Source: Polaromonas sp. OV174 (GTDB lineage Bacteria; Pseudomonadota; Gammaproteobacteria; Burkholderiales; Burkholderiaceae_C). Taken from it: 64,000 nucleotides of DNA. The stretch lies in contig NZ_FOKZ01000003.1 in NCBI RefSeq assembly GCF_900112285.1, positions 186,001 to 250,000 of the forward strand, in the 5' to 3' direction. Positions 29,502-38,740 of the stretch are shown one piece after another; position 1 is the stretch's first letter, and each line of letters begins with the position of its first letter. The position numbers and the translations under genes were made by a program. The notes below the pieces were generated by a model, which was not told the DNA's origin, did no database searches, and saw only the letters and a list, made by a program, of their open reading frames with translations.

Positions 29502-31118
29502 ATGTCCGAAACCACCGAAATCGCCAAACAGGTCAAGCGCCGCCGCACGTTTGCCATCATTTCCCACCCCGACGCGGGTAAAACCACGCTGACCGAAAAG
29601 CTCTTGCTGTTCTCGGGCGCGATCCAGATCGCCGGCAGTGTCAAGGCGCGCAAGGCCGCGCGCCACGCTACTTCCGACTGGATGGAGATTGAAAAGCAGC
29701 GCGGTATCTCGGTGGCCAGCTCGGTCATGCAGATGGAATACCGCGATTGCGTCATCAACCTGCTGGACACCCCCGGCCACCAGGACTTCTCGGAAGACAC
29801 CTACCGCGTGCTGACCGCCGTCGATGCGGCGCTGATGGTGATTGACGCGGCCAACGGCGTCGAGCCGCAAACCCGTCGCCTGCTGCAGGTCTGCCGCGCC
29901 CGCAATACGCCCATCCTGACCTTTGTCAACAAGATGGACCGCGAGGTGCAAGACCCCATGAGCGTGATGGACGAGATCGAGCAGGAGCTGGGCATGACCG
30001 TCGTGCCCTTCACCTGGCCGGTCGGCATGGGCAAGCTTTTTCACGGCGTGTTCGACCGCCGCGAAAAACGCATGCGCGTCTTCAGCCCCGGCGAAGACAA
30101 GGCCGGCGGCGACGATGAAATCCTGGCCGGCCTGGACAATGCCGAAGCCAGCAAGCGCTTCGGCGCCGAATTCACGCAGGCGCAGGACGAGCTCGAACTG
30201 CTCAACGGCGCCTCGCCTGAATTCAGCCGAGAAGACTTTCTCAGCGGCAAACAGACGCCCATGTTCTTCGGCTCGGCCATCAACAACTTCGGCGTGCAGG
30301 AAGTGCTGGACGCGCTGGTCGACCTAGCACCGGCCCCCGCCGAACGCCCGTCCATGCAGCGCATCGTCAAGCCCGAGGAAAAGAAATTCTCCGGCGTGGT
30401 GTTCAAGATCCAGGCCAATATGGACCCGGCGCACCGCGACCGCATCGCCTTTTTGCGCGTCGCCAGCGGCGAGTTCACGCGCGGGATGCGCCTGAAGGTG
30501 GTGCGCAGCGGCAAGGAGTTGCGGCCCAACACCGTGGTCAGCTTCATGAGCCAGCGCCGCGAGCTGCTGGACACTGCATTTGCCGGCGACATCATAGGTA
30601 TCCCGAATCACGGCGTGCTGCAGCTCGGCGACACCTTGACCGAGGGCGAAGCGCTGCAGTTCACCGGCCTGCCCTTTTTCGCGCCGGAAATGTTCCGCGC
30701 TGTGGAAGTGGCCGATCCGCTGCGCAGCAAGCAGTTGCGCGCCGGCCTGACGCAGCTTGGCGAAGAAGGCGCGATCCAGGTGTTCCGCCCGATTGCCGGC
30801 TCATTGCTGCTGCTGGGTGCCGTCGGCCAGCTGCAGTTTGAAGTGGTCGCTCACCGCCTGGAACATGAATACGGCGTCAAGGCCCGTATCATGGGCAGCA
30901 ACTTCAACCTGGCGCGCTGGGTCACCAGCGAAGACGCCAACGAGTTGAAGAAATTCATGGATGCCAACGCGCATCGCGTAGCGCTCGATGCGGTGGATGC
31001 CCCTACCCTGCTGGTCGATCACAGCGCCACCTTGCGCGCCGTCGAACAGCAATGGCCCAAGATCAAGTTCCATGCGCTGCGCGAACACGCCGGACTGGTG
31101 TTCCAGTCAAAAATGTAA
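29502..31118 (+). CDS. prfC: Peptide chain release factor 3
   Basis: RF3 is a translational GTPase that removes RF1/RF2 after termination. The 538-residue product has G1 SHPDAGKTT at 21-29, switch residues QRGIS at 66-70, G3 DTPGH at 89-93 and G4 NKMD at 143-146. EF-Tu-like domains II and III follow to the end. Length and motifs match the family. Transcription likely ends in a hairpin built from a dispersed repeat copy. Confidence 0.97.
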   Translation: MSETTEIAKQVKRRRTFAIISHPDAGKTTLTEKLLLFSGAIQIAGSVKARKAARHATSDWMEIEKQRGISVASSVMQMEYRDCVINLLDTPGHQDFSEDTYRVLTAVDAALMVIDAANGVEPQTRRLLQVCRARNTPILTFVNKMDREVQDPMSVMDEIEQELGMTVVPFTWPVGMGKLFHGVFDRREKRMRVFSPGEDKAGGDDEILAGLDNAEASKRFGAEFTQAQDELELLNGASPEFSREDFLSGKQTPMFFGSAINNFGVQEVLDALVDLAPAPAERPSMQRIVKPEEKKFSGVVFKIQANMDPAHRDRIAFLRVASGEFTRGMRLKVVRSGKELRPNTVVSFMSQRRELLDTAFAGDIIGIPNHGVLQLGDTLTEGEALQFTGLPFFAPEMFRAVEVADPLRSKQLRAGLTQLGEEGAIQVFRPIAGSLLLLGAVGQLQFEVVAHRLEHEYGVKARIMGSNFNLARWVTSEDANELKKFMDANAHRVALDAVDAPTLLVDHSATLRAVEQQWPKIKFHALREHAGLVFQSKM

Positions 31119-31120
31119 TG

Positions 31121-31183
31121 CTTTAGGGCGCCAGCCCAATCAAAACGAGCGCAAGCAGCTATCAAAATAATAGCTTTTTGCGC
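31121..31183 (-). repeat. Dispersed palindromic repeat, copy B
   Basis: On the minus strand this copy reads GCTATTATTTTGATAGCTGC, then TTGCGCTCG, a spacer, and TTGGGCTGGCGCCC. Outer arms GCGCAA / TTGCGC extend the core hairpin. It starts three bases after the prfC stop. Confidence 0.78.
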
Positions 31184-31189
31184 TTTTTT
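31149..31189 (+). terminator. prfC terminator formed by repeat copy B
   Basis: GCGCAA (31149-31154) plus AGCTAT pair with ATAGCT plus TTGCGC (31178-31183), and six T residues follow (31184-31189). This is the expected geometry for a rho-independent terminator 30 bp behind prfC. Confidence 0.78.
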
Positions 31190-31224
31190 CATGGCCCGCA
31201 CAAGTTGCGCGTGGCGGGCCTATC

Positions 31225-32604
31225 TCATTTGGCGTTCAGAAAATCCGCCACTTCCAGCAACACCAGCTCGTTGTCGTCCGCCTTGTTGGGCTCGCGGCTG
31301 CTGGAGAAGGGCAGATTGTTGTCATTGCCGACCACGATGTGCGTGCCATCCACCACATCGACGTTTTCAATCGTGAAGAAGGGGAAGGTCAACACGCCGT
31401 TGTTCAGCGGCTTGCGCGCCAGCTTGGCCGGGTCGGCAATCGCCATCAGATCTATGTAGCCTATTTTTCGCACGGCGCCGCCGACGTTGGCATCGCTCAG
31501 CTCGACCTTATAGACCCGTTTGAATTTGGCGAGGTCATGAAAGCAGTCGCTGCGCTTCTGGCCTTCCGGGCAAGCCTTGTCGGCCGTGCCTTCGCCGTTG
31601 TCGCGCTCTATGATGAGGCCCGTCGTGCCGTCGATCATGTTGAAGTCGCCAATCGCGTGCGCATTGTTTTCCAGCAGGTACTTCCAGTGGCGGCCGGTCC
31701 AGGCTTCGCGCTTCACATCAAACTCCAGCACGCGCAGGTAATCCTTGCCGTCCAGGTTTTCATTGGCTTTGCTGGCGCCATCCCACACCGCACCCTCCAG
31801 CAAGGCATAGAGCTTGCTGCCGTCTTTGGACGAAGCCATGCCTTCAAACCCCTTGGAGCGCCGCACCTGGAAATCCACCGCGCCGCCTGGCGCGCCCGGC
31901 GTGGTCACGGCCGGGTGATCCGGCGAGCGCACCACCTTGCCGTCGACCAGGGTGTCAAACACCGCCAGCACCTTGCCCTTGAGATCGGCCTTGATCAGAA
32001 AGGGGCCGAACTCGTCACCAATCCACAGGGCGCCGCCGGCAAACTGGAAGCTTTCGGTGTCGAAGTCGCTGCCGGTCAGATAGCGCTTTTTCGTGCCTTC
32101 GTGAACGATGCGAAACGGCACTTTTTTATCGGGGTCGTGCAGGAATATGGTTTCCAGCCGCTTCATGGCACCGGTCTTGAAATCGATGTTGTAGCGGTTC
32201 AGGTAGAGCATGGAATCGGGCGAATTGGCCTTGGCGCCAAAACCGTTGTCCGTGATGATCCAGAAGCTGCCGTCTGGCATTTTCTTGATGCCTGAGTGAC
32301 CTTGCAAGGGCTGGCCCTTGAAAGGCAGCGACACGCCGGTAGGCCGGCCGGCGGACAAGCCCTCGACCGACGCCACGGCCTCGACGCGCTTGCCGTTAGA
32401 AAATTTCCCGCTGATCTTCAGGTCTTGCGGCGCGTCTTTGGGTGCCGCGATGAAAGACTTGGCGGGCATCACCACGTGGCCGGCTAAGGTAGCGGGAAAA
32501 GCGGTCTGGGCCTGCAGCGGCGAGACCAGCGCGGCGGCGGCCAAGGCGGAGAAAATCGATTTGAAAGCCAGATGCCGCATGAGGGCAGAACAGGAAGAAG
32601 GCAT
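31225..32604 (-). CDS. Exported esterase-like phytase-family protein
   Basis: The product is about 459 residues with a signal peptide (hydrophobic core around SALAAAALVSPLQAQ) and a body resembling the esterase-like domain of the phytase family (PF13449). Characteristic segments are GHSGIKKMPDGSFWIITDNG, the WIGDEFGPFL motif and RRSKGFEGMA. The domain is a presumed beta-propeller of unknown substrate, found in exported proteins. The start is uncertain: ATG 32604 and ATG 32580 both give a plausible signal peptide and neither has a strong ribosome binding site. It is convergent with prfC and divergent from the 7TM receptor gene. Confidence 0.8.
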   Translation of the reverse strand: MPSSCSALMRHLAFKSIFSALAAAALVSPLQAQTAFPATLAGHVVMPAKSFIAAPKDAPQDLKISGKFSNGKRVEAVASVEGLSAGRPTGVSLPFKGQPLQGHSGIKKMPDGSFWIITDNGFGAKANSPDSMLYLNRYNIDFKTGAMKRLETIFLHDPDKKVPFRIVHEGTKKRYLTGSDFDTESFQFAGGALWIGDEFGPFLIKADLKGKVLAVFDTLVDGKVVRSPDHPAVTTPGAPGGAVDFQVRRSKGFEGMASSKDGSKLYALLEGAVWDGASKANENLDGKDYLRVLEFDVKREAWTGRHWKYLLENNAHAIGDFNMIDGTTGLIIERDNGEGTADKACPEGQKRSDCFHDLAKFKRVYKVELSDANVGGAVRKIGYIDLMAIADPAKLARKPLNNGVLTFPFFTIENVDVVDGTHIVVGNDNNLPFSSSREPNKADDNELVLLEVADFLNAK

Positions 32605-32752
32605 GTGCAATCCACAGTTGATGAGGAGTGCATGCTCAGCAATTCATGTGACGCCCTGATTACAAAATGCGCTTTTGATCGCCAGCACCACGCCCTTTCT
32701 GGGACAACAGACTGCAGCCCTGCAGGGCAGGTCGCGCTTTTTGCCATAAGCT

Positions 32753-34603
32753 ATGCGGATGTCCCGAAAAGCAAACCTGCTCGGTTTTTTCCTCACACTG
32801 CTCTGCGCCTTCTTTGGCGCAGCCCATGCACAGGCCTTTGACCACCTGTATGAAAGCAGCGCCAGGATTGCGCTGAGCCAGCCGCTGCAATGGGTGGCGG
32901 TGCCCAAAGGTTCGGTCGCATCGCCTGAGGTCTTGAGCGCCGACAGCCCCACTGCCGGGTCGTGGAACTTTCAGCCTTATACGGACGACACCACGCTTCC
33001 CACCTCGGACAAACAAGAGGTTTGGGCCCGCTTCGCGCTGCCGCTTACCCCCAGCCTGCAGACCTGGTTTATCCGGCTGCCGGGCCGGGCGATCTTCAAG
33101 GTAAGCCTTTATTCACGTGATCCTCAGGGCGGCTGGAAAGTCCATTCGGCCGGCCAGGCGATTGCGCCCGCAGACTGGGCTTTACGCACCCGCGTTCCCA
33201 GCTTCGAGCTGCAGTCACGCAGCGATCTGGCACCCATTTACTTCCTGCGCTTTGAGCATCACAAGCCCATCACCGAGCGGCCCATGCTGCTCACGCCCAT
33301 CGAGTACATCGATGGCGCATCCCGGGTCGGCGTGGTGATAGGCCTGATGTGGGGAATGTTCAGTCTTCTGGCCGTGCTTTGCCTGGCCGCCTTCAGCATG
33401 GCGCGCAACAAGGTGTTCCTGTGGTTTGGCGCCGTGGTGGTGACGCTGATGTTCACGCAGCTGGTAGTGATAGGTTACGGCGGCTGGCGCATCTGGCGGC
33501 ACAGCATCTATCTCAACCAGGTCATGGGCTGGGTCTCGGCCGCGCTGACCATGGCTGCTGCCGCCTGGTTTTGTGCCCAGGCCAGCTACGCCAGGAGCGC
33601 CCACCCGCGCATCTACCAGCTGCTGGCCGTCATCACGGTGAGCAGCTTGCTGATGGCATGCCTGGTGGCTATCCAGCCGGACCTGGTGCCGCGTAACCTG
33701 CGCAACCTGTGGCTGGCGCTTGCCATTTTGATGACCATGGGCAGCCTGGTCTGGATGTCGCTGCGGGGGCAGGCGTGGAATCTCCAGCTATTGCTGGGTG
33801 CGGCACCGATAGCGCTGGCCATGCTGGCGCGGCTCTCCTACAACGCAGGCTGGGTGTTGAACATTGAATCGGCGCAAGCTGCGGGCGTGCTGTCGGCCAT
33901 GCTGGGCCTGCTCTGGGTTTTCCTGGTGTTGGCCTGGCGCAGCCGGGCCGCGCTGTTCTCCAACCACCGCGCCGCCGCCTTGGCGACCTATGACCCGGCC
34001 AGCGGCCTGATGCTGCCCCGCATCATTGAAGGCAGGCTGCCGCAAATGCTGCTGCGCGCACGCCGGCAAAAGTCGGAATGCGGCGTCTTGATGTTGCGCT
34101 GGCTCAACCAGGGTCCCAGCAATGACGAATTGAGCGATCAAAAGCGCAGTTTTGCGCTTTCCCGCATCGGTGAAATTTTGCGCCGGGCTGCCCGCGATAT
34201 GGACACCGCGGCTCGCTATGACGAGAACCAGTTCATGATGCTGGTCGACGGCCCCATCAGCCGCGACGCCCTCTCCGAGATTGCCACCAGAATCCTGGCG
34301 GACTGCCTGCGGGCCGCCCAAAAATGGGGCGACCCGAGCACCTTCAATCTGCGCATTGCCATCTGGCATGGTACGCCCACTACACAAACTGCCCAGCAAG
34401 TGATGGAGGCGCTGACAAGCCGTTTGCACAGCATGTCCAGCGGAACAAGGCGGCATGTGCAGTTTGTCGATTCGGCGCTGGAGCCTGAGATTGTGGTGGT
34501 GCAAGACATCAGCCGGCGGGAAGATTTGATGGCGAAGATCAATGCGCTGGAGACCTCGCATCCGGCACTGTCCAGGCAAACGGCCGCCAGCCTGGATCGC
34601 TGA
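32753..34603 (+). CDS. 7TM-DISM receptor with degenerate GGDEF domain
   Basis: This 616-residue membrane sensor has a signal peptide (about 1-26) and a periplasmic 7TMR-DISMED2-like beta-sandwich (about 40-180). Seven hydrophobic segments follow (about 193-400), then a cytoplasmic domain (about 410-590) that has the size and flow of GGDEF. The signature normally RYGGDEF reads RYDENQF at 488-494, so the GTP-binding and metal residues are lost. It should not make cyclic di-GMP and may act by protein contact or as a nucleotide sensor. No effector gene is adjacent; aceE-like follows after about 100 bp. Confidence 0.78.
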   Translation: MRMSRKANLLGFFLTLLCAFFGAAHAQAFDHLYESSARIALSQPLQWVAVPKGSVASPEVLSADSPTAGSWNFQPYTDDTTLPTSDKQEVWARFALPLTPSLQTWFIRLPGRAIFKVSLYSRDPQGGWKVHSAGQAIAPADWALRTRVPSFELQSRSDLAPIYFLRFEHHKPITERPMLLTPIEYIDGASRVGVVIGLMWGMFSLLAVLCLAAFSMARNKVFLWFGAVVVTLMFTQLVVIGYGGWRIWRHSIYLNQVMGWVSAALTMAAAAWFCAQASYARSAHPRIYQLLAVITVSSLLMACLVAIQPDLVPRNLRNLWLALAILMTMGSLVWMSLRGQAWNLQLLLGAAPIALAMLARLSYNAGWVLNIESAQAAGVLSAMLGLLWVFLVLAWRSRAALFSNHRAAALATYDPASGLMLPRIIEGRLPQMLLRARRQKSECGVLMLRWLNQGPSNDELSDQKRSFALSRIGEILRRAARDMDTAARYDENQFMMLVDGPISRDALSEIATRILADCLRAAQKWGDPSTFNLRIAIWHGTPTTQTAQQVMEALTSRLHSMSSGTRRHVQFVDSALEPEIVVVQDISRREDLMAKINALETSHPALSRQTAASLDR

Positions 34604-34702
34604 ACGCGCCCTTTGCCGCGGCCATGCCGCTTGGCGCCCAAGCAGCAGGCCGATAGAAAAGGCAACACCGCCGGCACAAAACTGCGTAGAGTGGTTGCTG
34701 CC

Positions 34703-37390
34703 ATGAACCACGCCACACCTCAGCCGCTCCCGGCGCCAGCCAGCAACCCAGTCGATCCCGACCCGCAGGAAACCGCCGAATGGCGGGATGCCTTTGAGGC
34801 CTTGCTAGCCACCCAGGGCCTGGCCAGGGCACGCCAGATGCTGGAGCAATTGAGTCTTCTTGCCAGAGAGCGCCGCATCGGCTGGCGGCCCGAACTGTCC
34901 ACGCCCTACGTCAACACCATTGGCGTGAATGAGCAACCAGTGTTTCCGGGCGACCTGGCGCTGGAAGAGCGCCTGGCCTCCTTGATGCGCTGGAATGCGC
35001 TGGCCATGGTGGTGCGCGCCAATCAGGCCGAGACCGGCGGCTCGGCCGAACTGGGCGGACATATCGCCAGTTACGCCAGTGCGGCCGATCTGTTTGAAAC
35101 CGGCTTCAACCACTTCTTTCACGCGCGCGAAGGCACGGGCGAAGGGCAACACCGCGGCGACTTGGTGTTTTTCCAGCCGCACAGCGCCCCCGGCGTTTAT
35201 GCGCGCGCCTTCCTCGAAGGCCGGCTGAGCGAAAAAGATCTGGGGTTTTACCGCCAGGAACTCAGCGCACCCAGCCATGGGGCGCAAGGCCTGTGCAGCT
35301 ACCCGCATCCCTATTTGATGCCGGACTTCTGGCAGTTCCCCACCGGCTCCATGGGCATAGGGCCCATCAGCTCGATTTACCACGCGCGCTTCATGCGCTA
35401 CCTGACGCATAGACGCCTGCTCGATTGCAGCGGCCGCAAGGTCTGGGGGGTGTTTGGCGACGGCGAAATGGACGAGCCCGAATCCATGAGCGCGCTGACG
35501 CTGGCCGCGCGCGAAGGCCTGGACAACCTGGTCTGGGTCGTCAACTGCAATCTGCAGCGCCTGGACGGACCGGTGCGCGGCAACGGCCGCATCATCGACG
35601 AGCTTGAAAAACTCTTTGCAGGCGCCGGCTGGAACGTCATCAAGCTGGTCTGGGGCAGCGACTGGGACGGCCTGTTTGCCCGCGACCTGAGCGGCGCCCT
35701 GACGCAAGCCTTCGCCCACACCGTGGACGGCCAGATGCAGACTTTTGCGGCCAAGGACGGGCGTTTCAACCGCGACAACTTCTTCGGCCAGAACGAAGAA
35801 CTGGCGCGGCTGGCGCAGGGAATGACGGACGAGCAGATCGATCGCCTCAAACGCGGCGGCCACGACCTGGTAAAAATCCATGCGGCCTACGCAGCGGCCG
35901 CCAATCACCAAGGCCAGCCCACGGTAATCCTGGCGCACACAAAAAAAGGCTATGGCATGGGTAGCACCGGCCAAGGCAAGATGACCACGCATTCGCAAAA
36001 GAAATTCGACGAGACCGACCTGCTGGAATTTCGCAACCGCTTCAACCTGCCGCTCAGCGACGAGCAGGCCAGGCGTATAGATTTTTACAAGCCGGACGCC
36101 AACAGCGCCGAGATGCAATACCTGCACGCCAAACGCCAGGCGCTGGGCGGCTATCTGCCCAGGCGCGAAACCACGGCAGAACAAATCGCCATCCCTGCCC
36201 TGCCCTCCTACGCCGGCTTTGCGCTGGCCGCCGACGGCAAGGAAATGAGCACCACCATGGCTTTTGTGCGCATGCTGGGCGGCCTGCTGAAAGACCCGGC
36301 GCTGGGGCCGAAGATCGTGCCCATAGTCGCCGATGAGGCGCGCACCTTCGGCATGGCCAATCTGTTCAAGCAGGTCGGCATTTATTCCAGCGTCGGCCAG
36401 AAATACGCGCCCGAGGACATAGGCTCGGTGCTGAGCTACCGCGAGGCGCTGGACGGCCAGATCCTGGAAGAAGGCATCAGCGAAGCCGGCGCGCTGGCCA
36501 GCTGGACGGCGGCCGCCACCAGCTACAGCGTGCACGGGCTGGCGATGCTGCCTTTTTATATTTACTACTCGATGTTCGGCTTCCAGCGCGTGGGCGACCA
36601 GATCTGGGCCGCGGCCGACCAGCGCGCCCGCGGCTTTTTGCTGGGCGCCACCTCGGGCCGCACCACCCTGGGCGGCGAAGGCCTGCAGCACCAGGACGGC
36701 TCCAGCCACCTGGCGGCCGCCACCATTCCCAACTGCAAGGCCTACGACCCGGCTTTTGCGGGCGAGCTGGCCGTCATCATCGACCGCGGCATGCGCGAGA
36801 TGATGACCGAACAGCAAGACGTGTTTTATTACGTGACCCTGATGAACGAAAACTACGCCCAGCCCGATTTGCGGCCAGGCGCGGAGGCCGACATCATTCG
36901 TGGTTGCTACCAATTCAATAGCTACTTTCGCCTGTCGGACAAGGGCCAGAACCCTGAAATGCTTAAGAAAGTGACCCAAACCGTCACCTTGCTGGGCTCG
37001 GGCGCCATTTTGACCGAGGTCATCAAGGCCGCGCAGCAACTGGCAGAACTTGGCATAGTGGCGACGGTTTACAGCGTGACCAGCTGGAGCGAACTGGCAC
37101 GCGACGGCGCGGCCTGCCAGCAAGATGCGCTGAACGGTGATGGCGCGCCGCGTGAGGCCTTCATCACGCAGCAGTTGCGCAGCAGCCAAGGCCCCATCAT
37201 CGCCGCCACCGACTATGTGCGCGCCGTGCCGGAAAGCATTCGCGCCTTTCTGCCGGCAGGCCGCAGCTATCTGACGCTGGGCACCGACGGTTTCGGCCGC
37301 AGCGACACCCGGGCCGCGCTGCGCGAGTTTTTCGGCGTCAATGCCAGAAGCATCGCCAAGGCGGCGTTGCACCAGCTCAAGTCAACGTAA
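34703..37390 (+). CDS. Pyruvate dehydrogenase E1 (homodimeric, AceE-like), stand-alone
   Basis: This 895-residue thiamine diphosphate enzyme is of the AceE/MdeB family, which decarboxylates pyruvate (or 2-ketobutyrate for MdeB). The TPP motif GDGEMDEPES is at about 252-261, with NCNLQRLDGPVRGN downstream. The C-terminal half contains GISEAGALASWTAAATSY and FYYVTLMNENY. Residues about 735-751 (CYQFNSYFRLSDKGQNP) come from a dispersed repeat copy in a loop that is shorter in E. coli AceE as I remember it. No E2 or E3 gene is adjacent, which suggests a paralog of the main aceEF locus. ATG 34703 begins the family-like part. Confidence 0.88.
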   Translation: MNHATPQPLPAPASNPVDPDPQETAEWRDAFEALLATQGLARARQMLEQLSLLARERRIGWRPELSTPYVNTIGVNEQPVFPGDLALEERLASLMRWNALAMVVRANQAETGGSAELGGHIASYASAADLFETGFNHFFHAREGTGEGQHRGDLVFFQPHSAPGVYARAFLEGRLSEKDLGFYRQELSAPSHGAQGLCSYPHPYLMPDFWQFPTGSMGIGPISSIYHARFMRYLTHRRLLDCSGRKVWGVFGDGEMDEPESMSALTLAAREGLDNLVWVVNCNLQRLDGPVRGNGRIIDELEKLFAGAGWNVIKLVWGSDWDGLFARDLSGALTQAFAHTVDGQMQTFAAKDGRFNRDNFFGQNEELARLAQGMTDEQIDRLKRGGHDLVKIHAAYAAAANHQGQPTVILAHTKKGYGMGSTGQGKMTTHSQKKFDETDLLEFRNRFNLPLSDEQARRIDFYKPDANSAEMQYLHAKRQALGGYLPRRETTAEQIAIPALPSYAGFALAADGKEMSTTMAFVRMLGGLLKDPALGPKIVPIVADEARTFGMANLFKQVGIYSSVGQKYAPEDIGSVLSYREALDGQILEEGISEAGALASWTAAATSYSVHGLAMLPFYIYYSMFGFQRVGDQIWAAADQRARGFLLGATSGRTTLGGEGLQHQDGSSHLAAATIPNCKAYDPAFAGELAVIIDRGMREMMTEQQDVFYYVTLMNENYAQPDLRPGAEADIIRGCYQFNSYFRLSDKGQNPEMLKKVTQTVTLLGSGAILTEVIKAAQQLAELGIVATVYSVTSWSELARDGAACQQDALNGDGAPREAFITQQLRSSQGPIIAATDYVRAVPESIRAFLPAGRSYLTLGTDGFGRSDTRAALREFFGVNARSIAKAALHQLKST
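36906..36954 (+). repeat. Dispersed palindromic repeat, copy J, inside the aceE-like gene
   Basis: GCTACCAATTCAATAGCTAC, then TTTCGCCTG, a spacer, and AAGGGCCAGAACCC. It is sense with the gene and read in frame. The match is weaker than for intergenic copies but keeps module order and spacing. Confidence 0.5.
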
Positions 37391-37426
37391 AAAGCCCGTG
37401 AGCGCATCAAGCACCGACGGGCTTTT
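37390..37426. terminator. Bidirectional terminator between aceE-like and fasciclin genes
   Basis: AAAAGCCCGT pairs with ACGGGCTTTT around a 17 nt loop. It lies directly at the aceE-like stop and 21 bp after the convergent fasciclin stop, with T or A runs on both sides. Confidence 0.8.
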
Positions 37427-37447
37427 GTCTAGCTTCTTGCGCCGCGC

Positions 37448-38002
37448 TTATTTAGGCAGCAGCACCTTGTCCACCACGTGGATGACGCCGTTGGACTGGT
37501 AGACGTCAGGAATCGTCACGGTGGCCACACCGCCTTTTTCGTCGGTCACTGTGAGCTTGCCGCCAGCCGATTTGGCCACCAGCGTGCCGCCGGCCACGGT
37601 CTTGATGGCGGCCATGCCCTTGCCGTCGGCAATCATCTTGCTGATGGCGGCGGCGTCCCACTTGCCGGCCACCACGTGGTAGGTCAGGATGCCGGTCAAC
37701 ATGCCCTTGTTTTCAGGCTTGAGCAGGGTGTCCACCGTGCCGGCCGGCAAGGCGGCAAAAGCCGCATTGGTAGGCGCAAACACGGTGAAGGGACCCGGGC
37801 CTTTGAGCGTCTCCACCAGGCCGGCGGCTTTCACGGCGGCCACCAGCGTGGTGTGGTCTTTGGAGTTGACGGCGTTATCTATGATGTCCTTGCTGGGGTA
37901 CATGGCCGCGCCGCCCACCATCACCTGGGCAAACGACGAGGCAGCGGCGAGGGACAGCGTGATGGCCAGGCCGATGGAGGCCAGTTTGTGTTGGGTCTGC
38001 AT
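37448..38002 (-). CDS. Exported fasciclin (FAS1) domain protein
   Basis: This 184-residue protein has a signal peptide of about 25 residues (ending ASSFAQ) and a single FAS1 domain. The domain motifs are HTTLVAAVKAAGLVETLKGP, PFTVFAPTNAAFAALP and ILTYHVVAGKW, ending VYQSNGVIHVVDKVLLPK. FAS1 proteins are secreted adhesive or surface proteins; the bacterial role is unclear. ATG at 38002 follows AAAGGA at good spacing. It has its own terminator on the 3' side. Confidence 0.93.
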   Translation of the reverse strand: MQTQHKLASIGLAITLSLAAASSFAQVMVGGAAMYPSKDIIDNAVNSKDHTTLVAAVKAAGLVETLKGPGPFTVFAPTNAAFAALPAGTVDTLLKPENKGMLTGILTYHVVAGKWDAAAISKMIADGKGMAAIKTVAGGTLVAKSAGGKLTVTDEKGGVATVTIPDVYQSNGVIHVVDKVLLPK

Positions 38003-38137
38003 ATGAATTCCTTTAGCTTGATTTAAAACATCAGCCGGAATCGGAATGATTTCCAAGCGGCTGTCATGAATACGGGCCCGATGAAGGACTGGATTCAAGA
38101 AGCGCAAGAAATAATTAAGCAGAACCCCAGCAGCGCC

Positions 38138-38722
38138 TCAGCCCCGGGAGGCGAAAAAAGCCCGCACGGCTTGCGGAAAGATCAGGTGCTCCTGCGTCAG
38201 CACACGGGCCGCCAGCGCTTGCGCCGTGTCGCCAGGCAGCAGCGGCACCACGGCCTGCGCCAGGATGTCGCCATGGTCCAGCTCGGCCGTCACCTGGTGC
38301 ACGGTGGCACCCGCCACCTGGCAGCCTGCGTCTATGGCGCGCTGGTGCGTGTTCAGGCCGGTGAAGGCCGGCAGCAGCGAAGGATGGATGTTGATCAGCC
38401 GGCCGGCGTAATGCTGCACAAAACCCGGCGTGAGTATGCGCATAAAGCCCGCCAGCACCACCAGCGCGGGCGCATGGTGGTCTATGCGCGCCATCAGCGC
38501 CGCATCAAAGGCCTCGCGCGAGTCAAAGCTCTGGTGCGGCAAGACCTCGGTGGCCAGTCCCAGGCCGCTGGCCAGGGCCAAGCCGGGCGCATCCGCCTTG
38601 TTGCTGATGACGGCGGCCACCCGCACGCCCCACTTCGCCTGCCAGGCCTCTTTTTGCGCCGCTCGGGCAATGGCGGCCATATTGGAGCCGCTTCCCGAAA
38701 TCAGGATCACGATGTTTTTCAT
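38138..38722 (-). CDS. purN: Phosphoribosylglycinamide formyltransferase
   Basis: PurN transfers a formyl group from 10-formyltetrahydrofolate to GAR in purine synthesis. The 194-residue product shows GSGSNM at 10-15 for the substrate phosphate. The catalytic triad is N111, H113 (in INIHPSLLPAF) and D149 (in AELDHGD), which correspond to N106, H108 and D144 of the E. coli enzyme. The ATG at 38722 is only 18 bp from the divergent yceH start, so the two promoters overlap with the coding starts. Confidence 0.96.
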   Translation of the reverse strand: MKNIVILISGSGSNMAAIARAAQKEAWQAKWGVRVAAVISNKADAPGLALASGLGLATEVLPHQSFDSREAFDAALMARIDHHAPALVVLAGFMRILTPGFVQHYAGRLINIHPSLLPAFTGLNTHQRAIDAGCQVAGATVHQVTAELDHGDILAQAVVPLLPGDTAQALAARVLTQEHLIFPQAVRAFFASRG

Positions 38723-38740
38723 TGTTCTAAGATTATCGCC

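Noticed and set aside
34805-37372. Very long open frame antisense to the aceE-like gene (855 codons)
   Set aside because: It mirrors a GC-rich coding gene with clear family motifs; such shadow frames are expected at this GC content. It has no ribosome binding site and no family resemblance.
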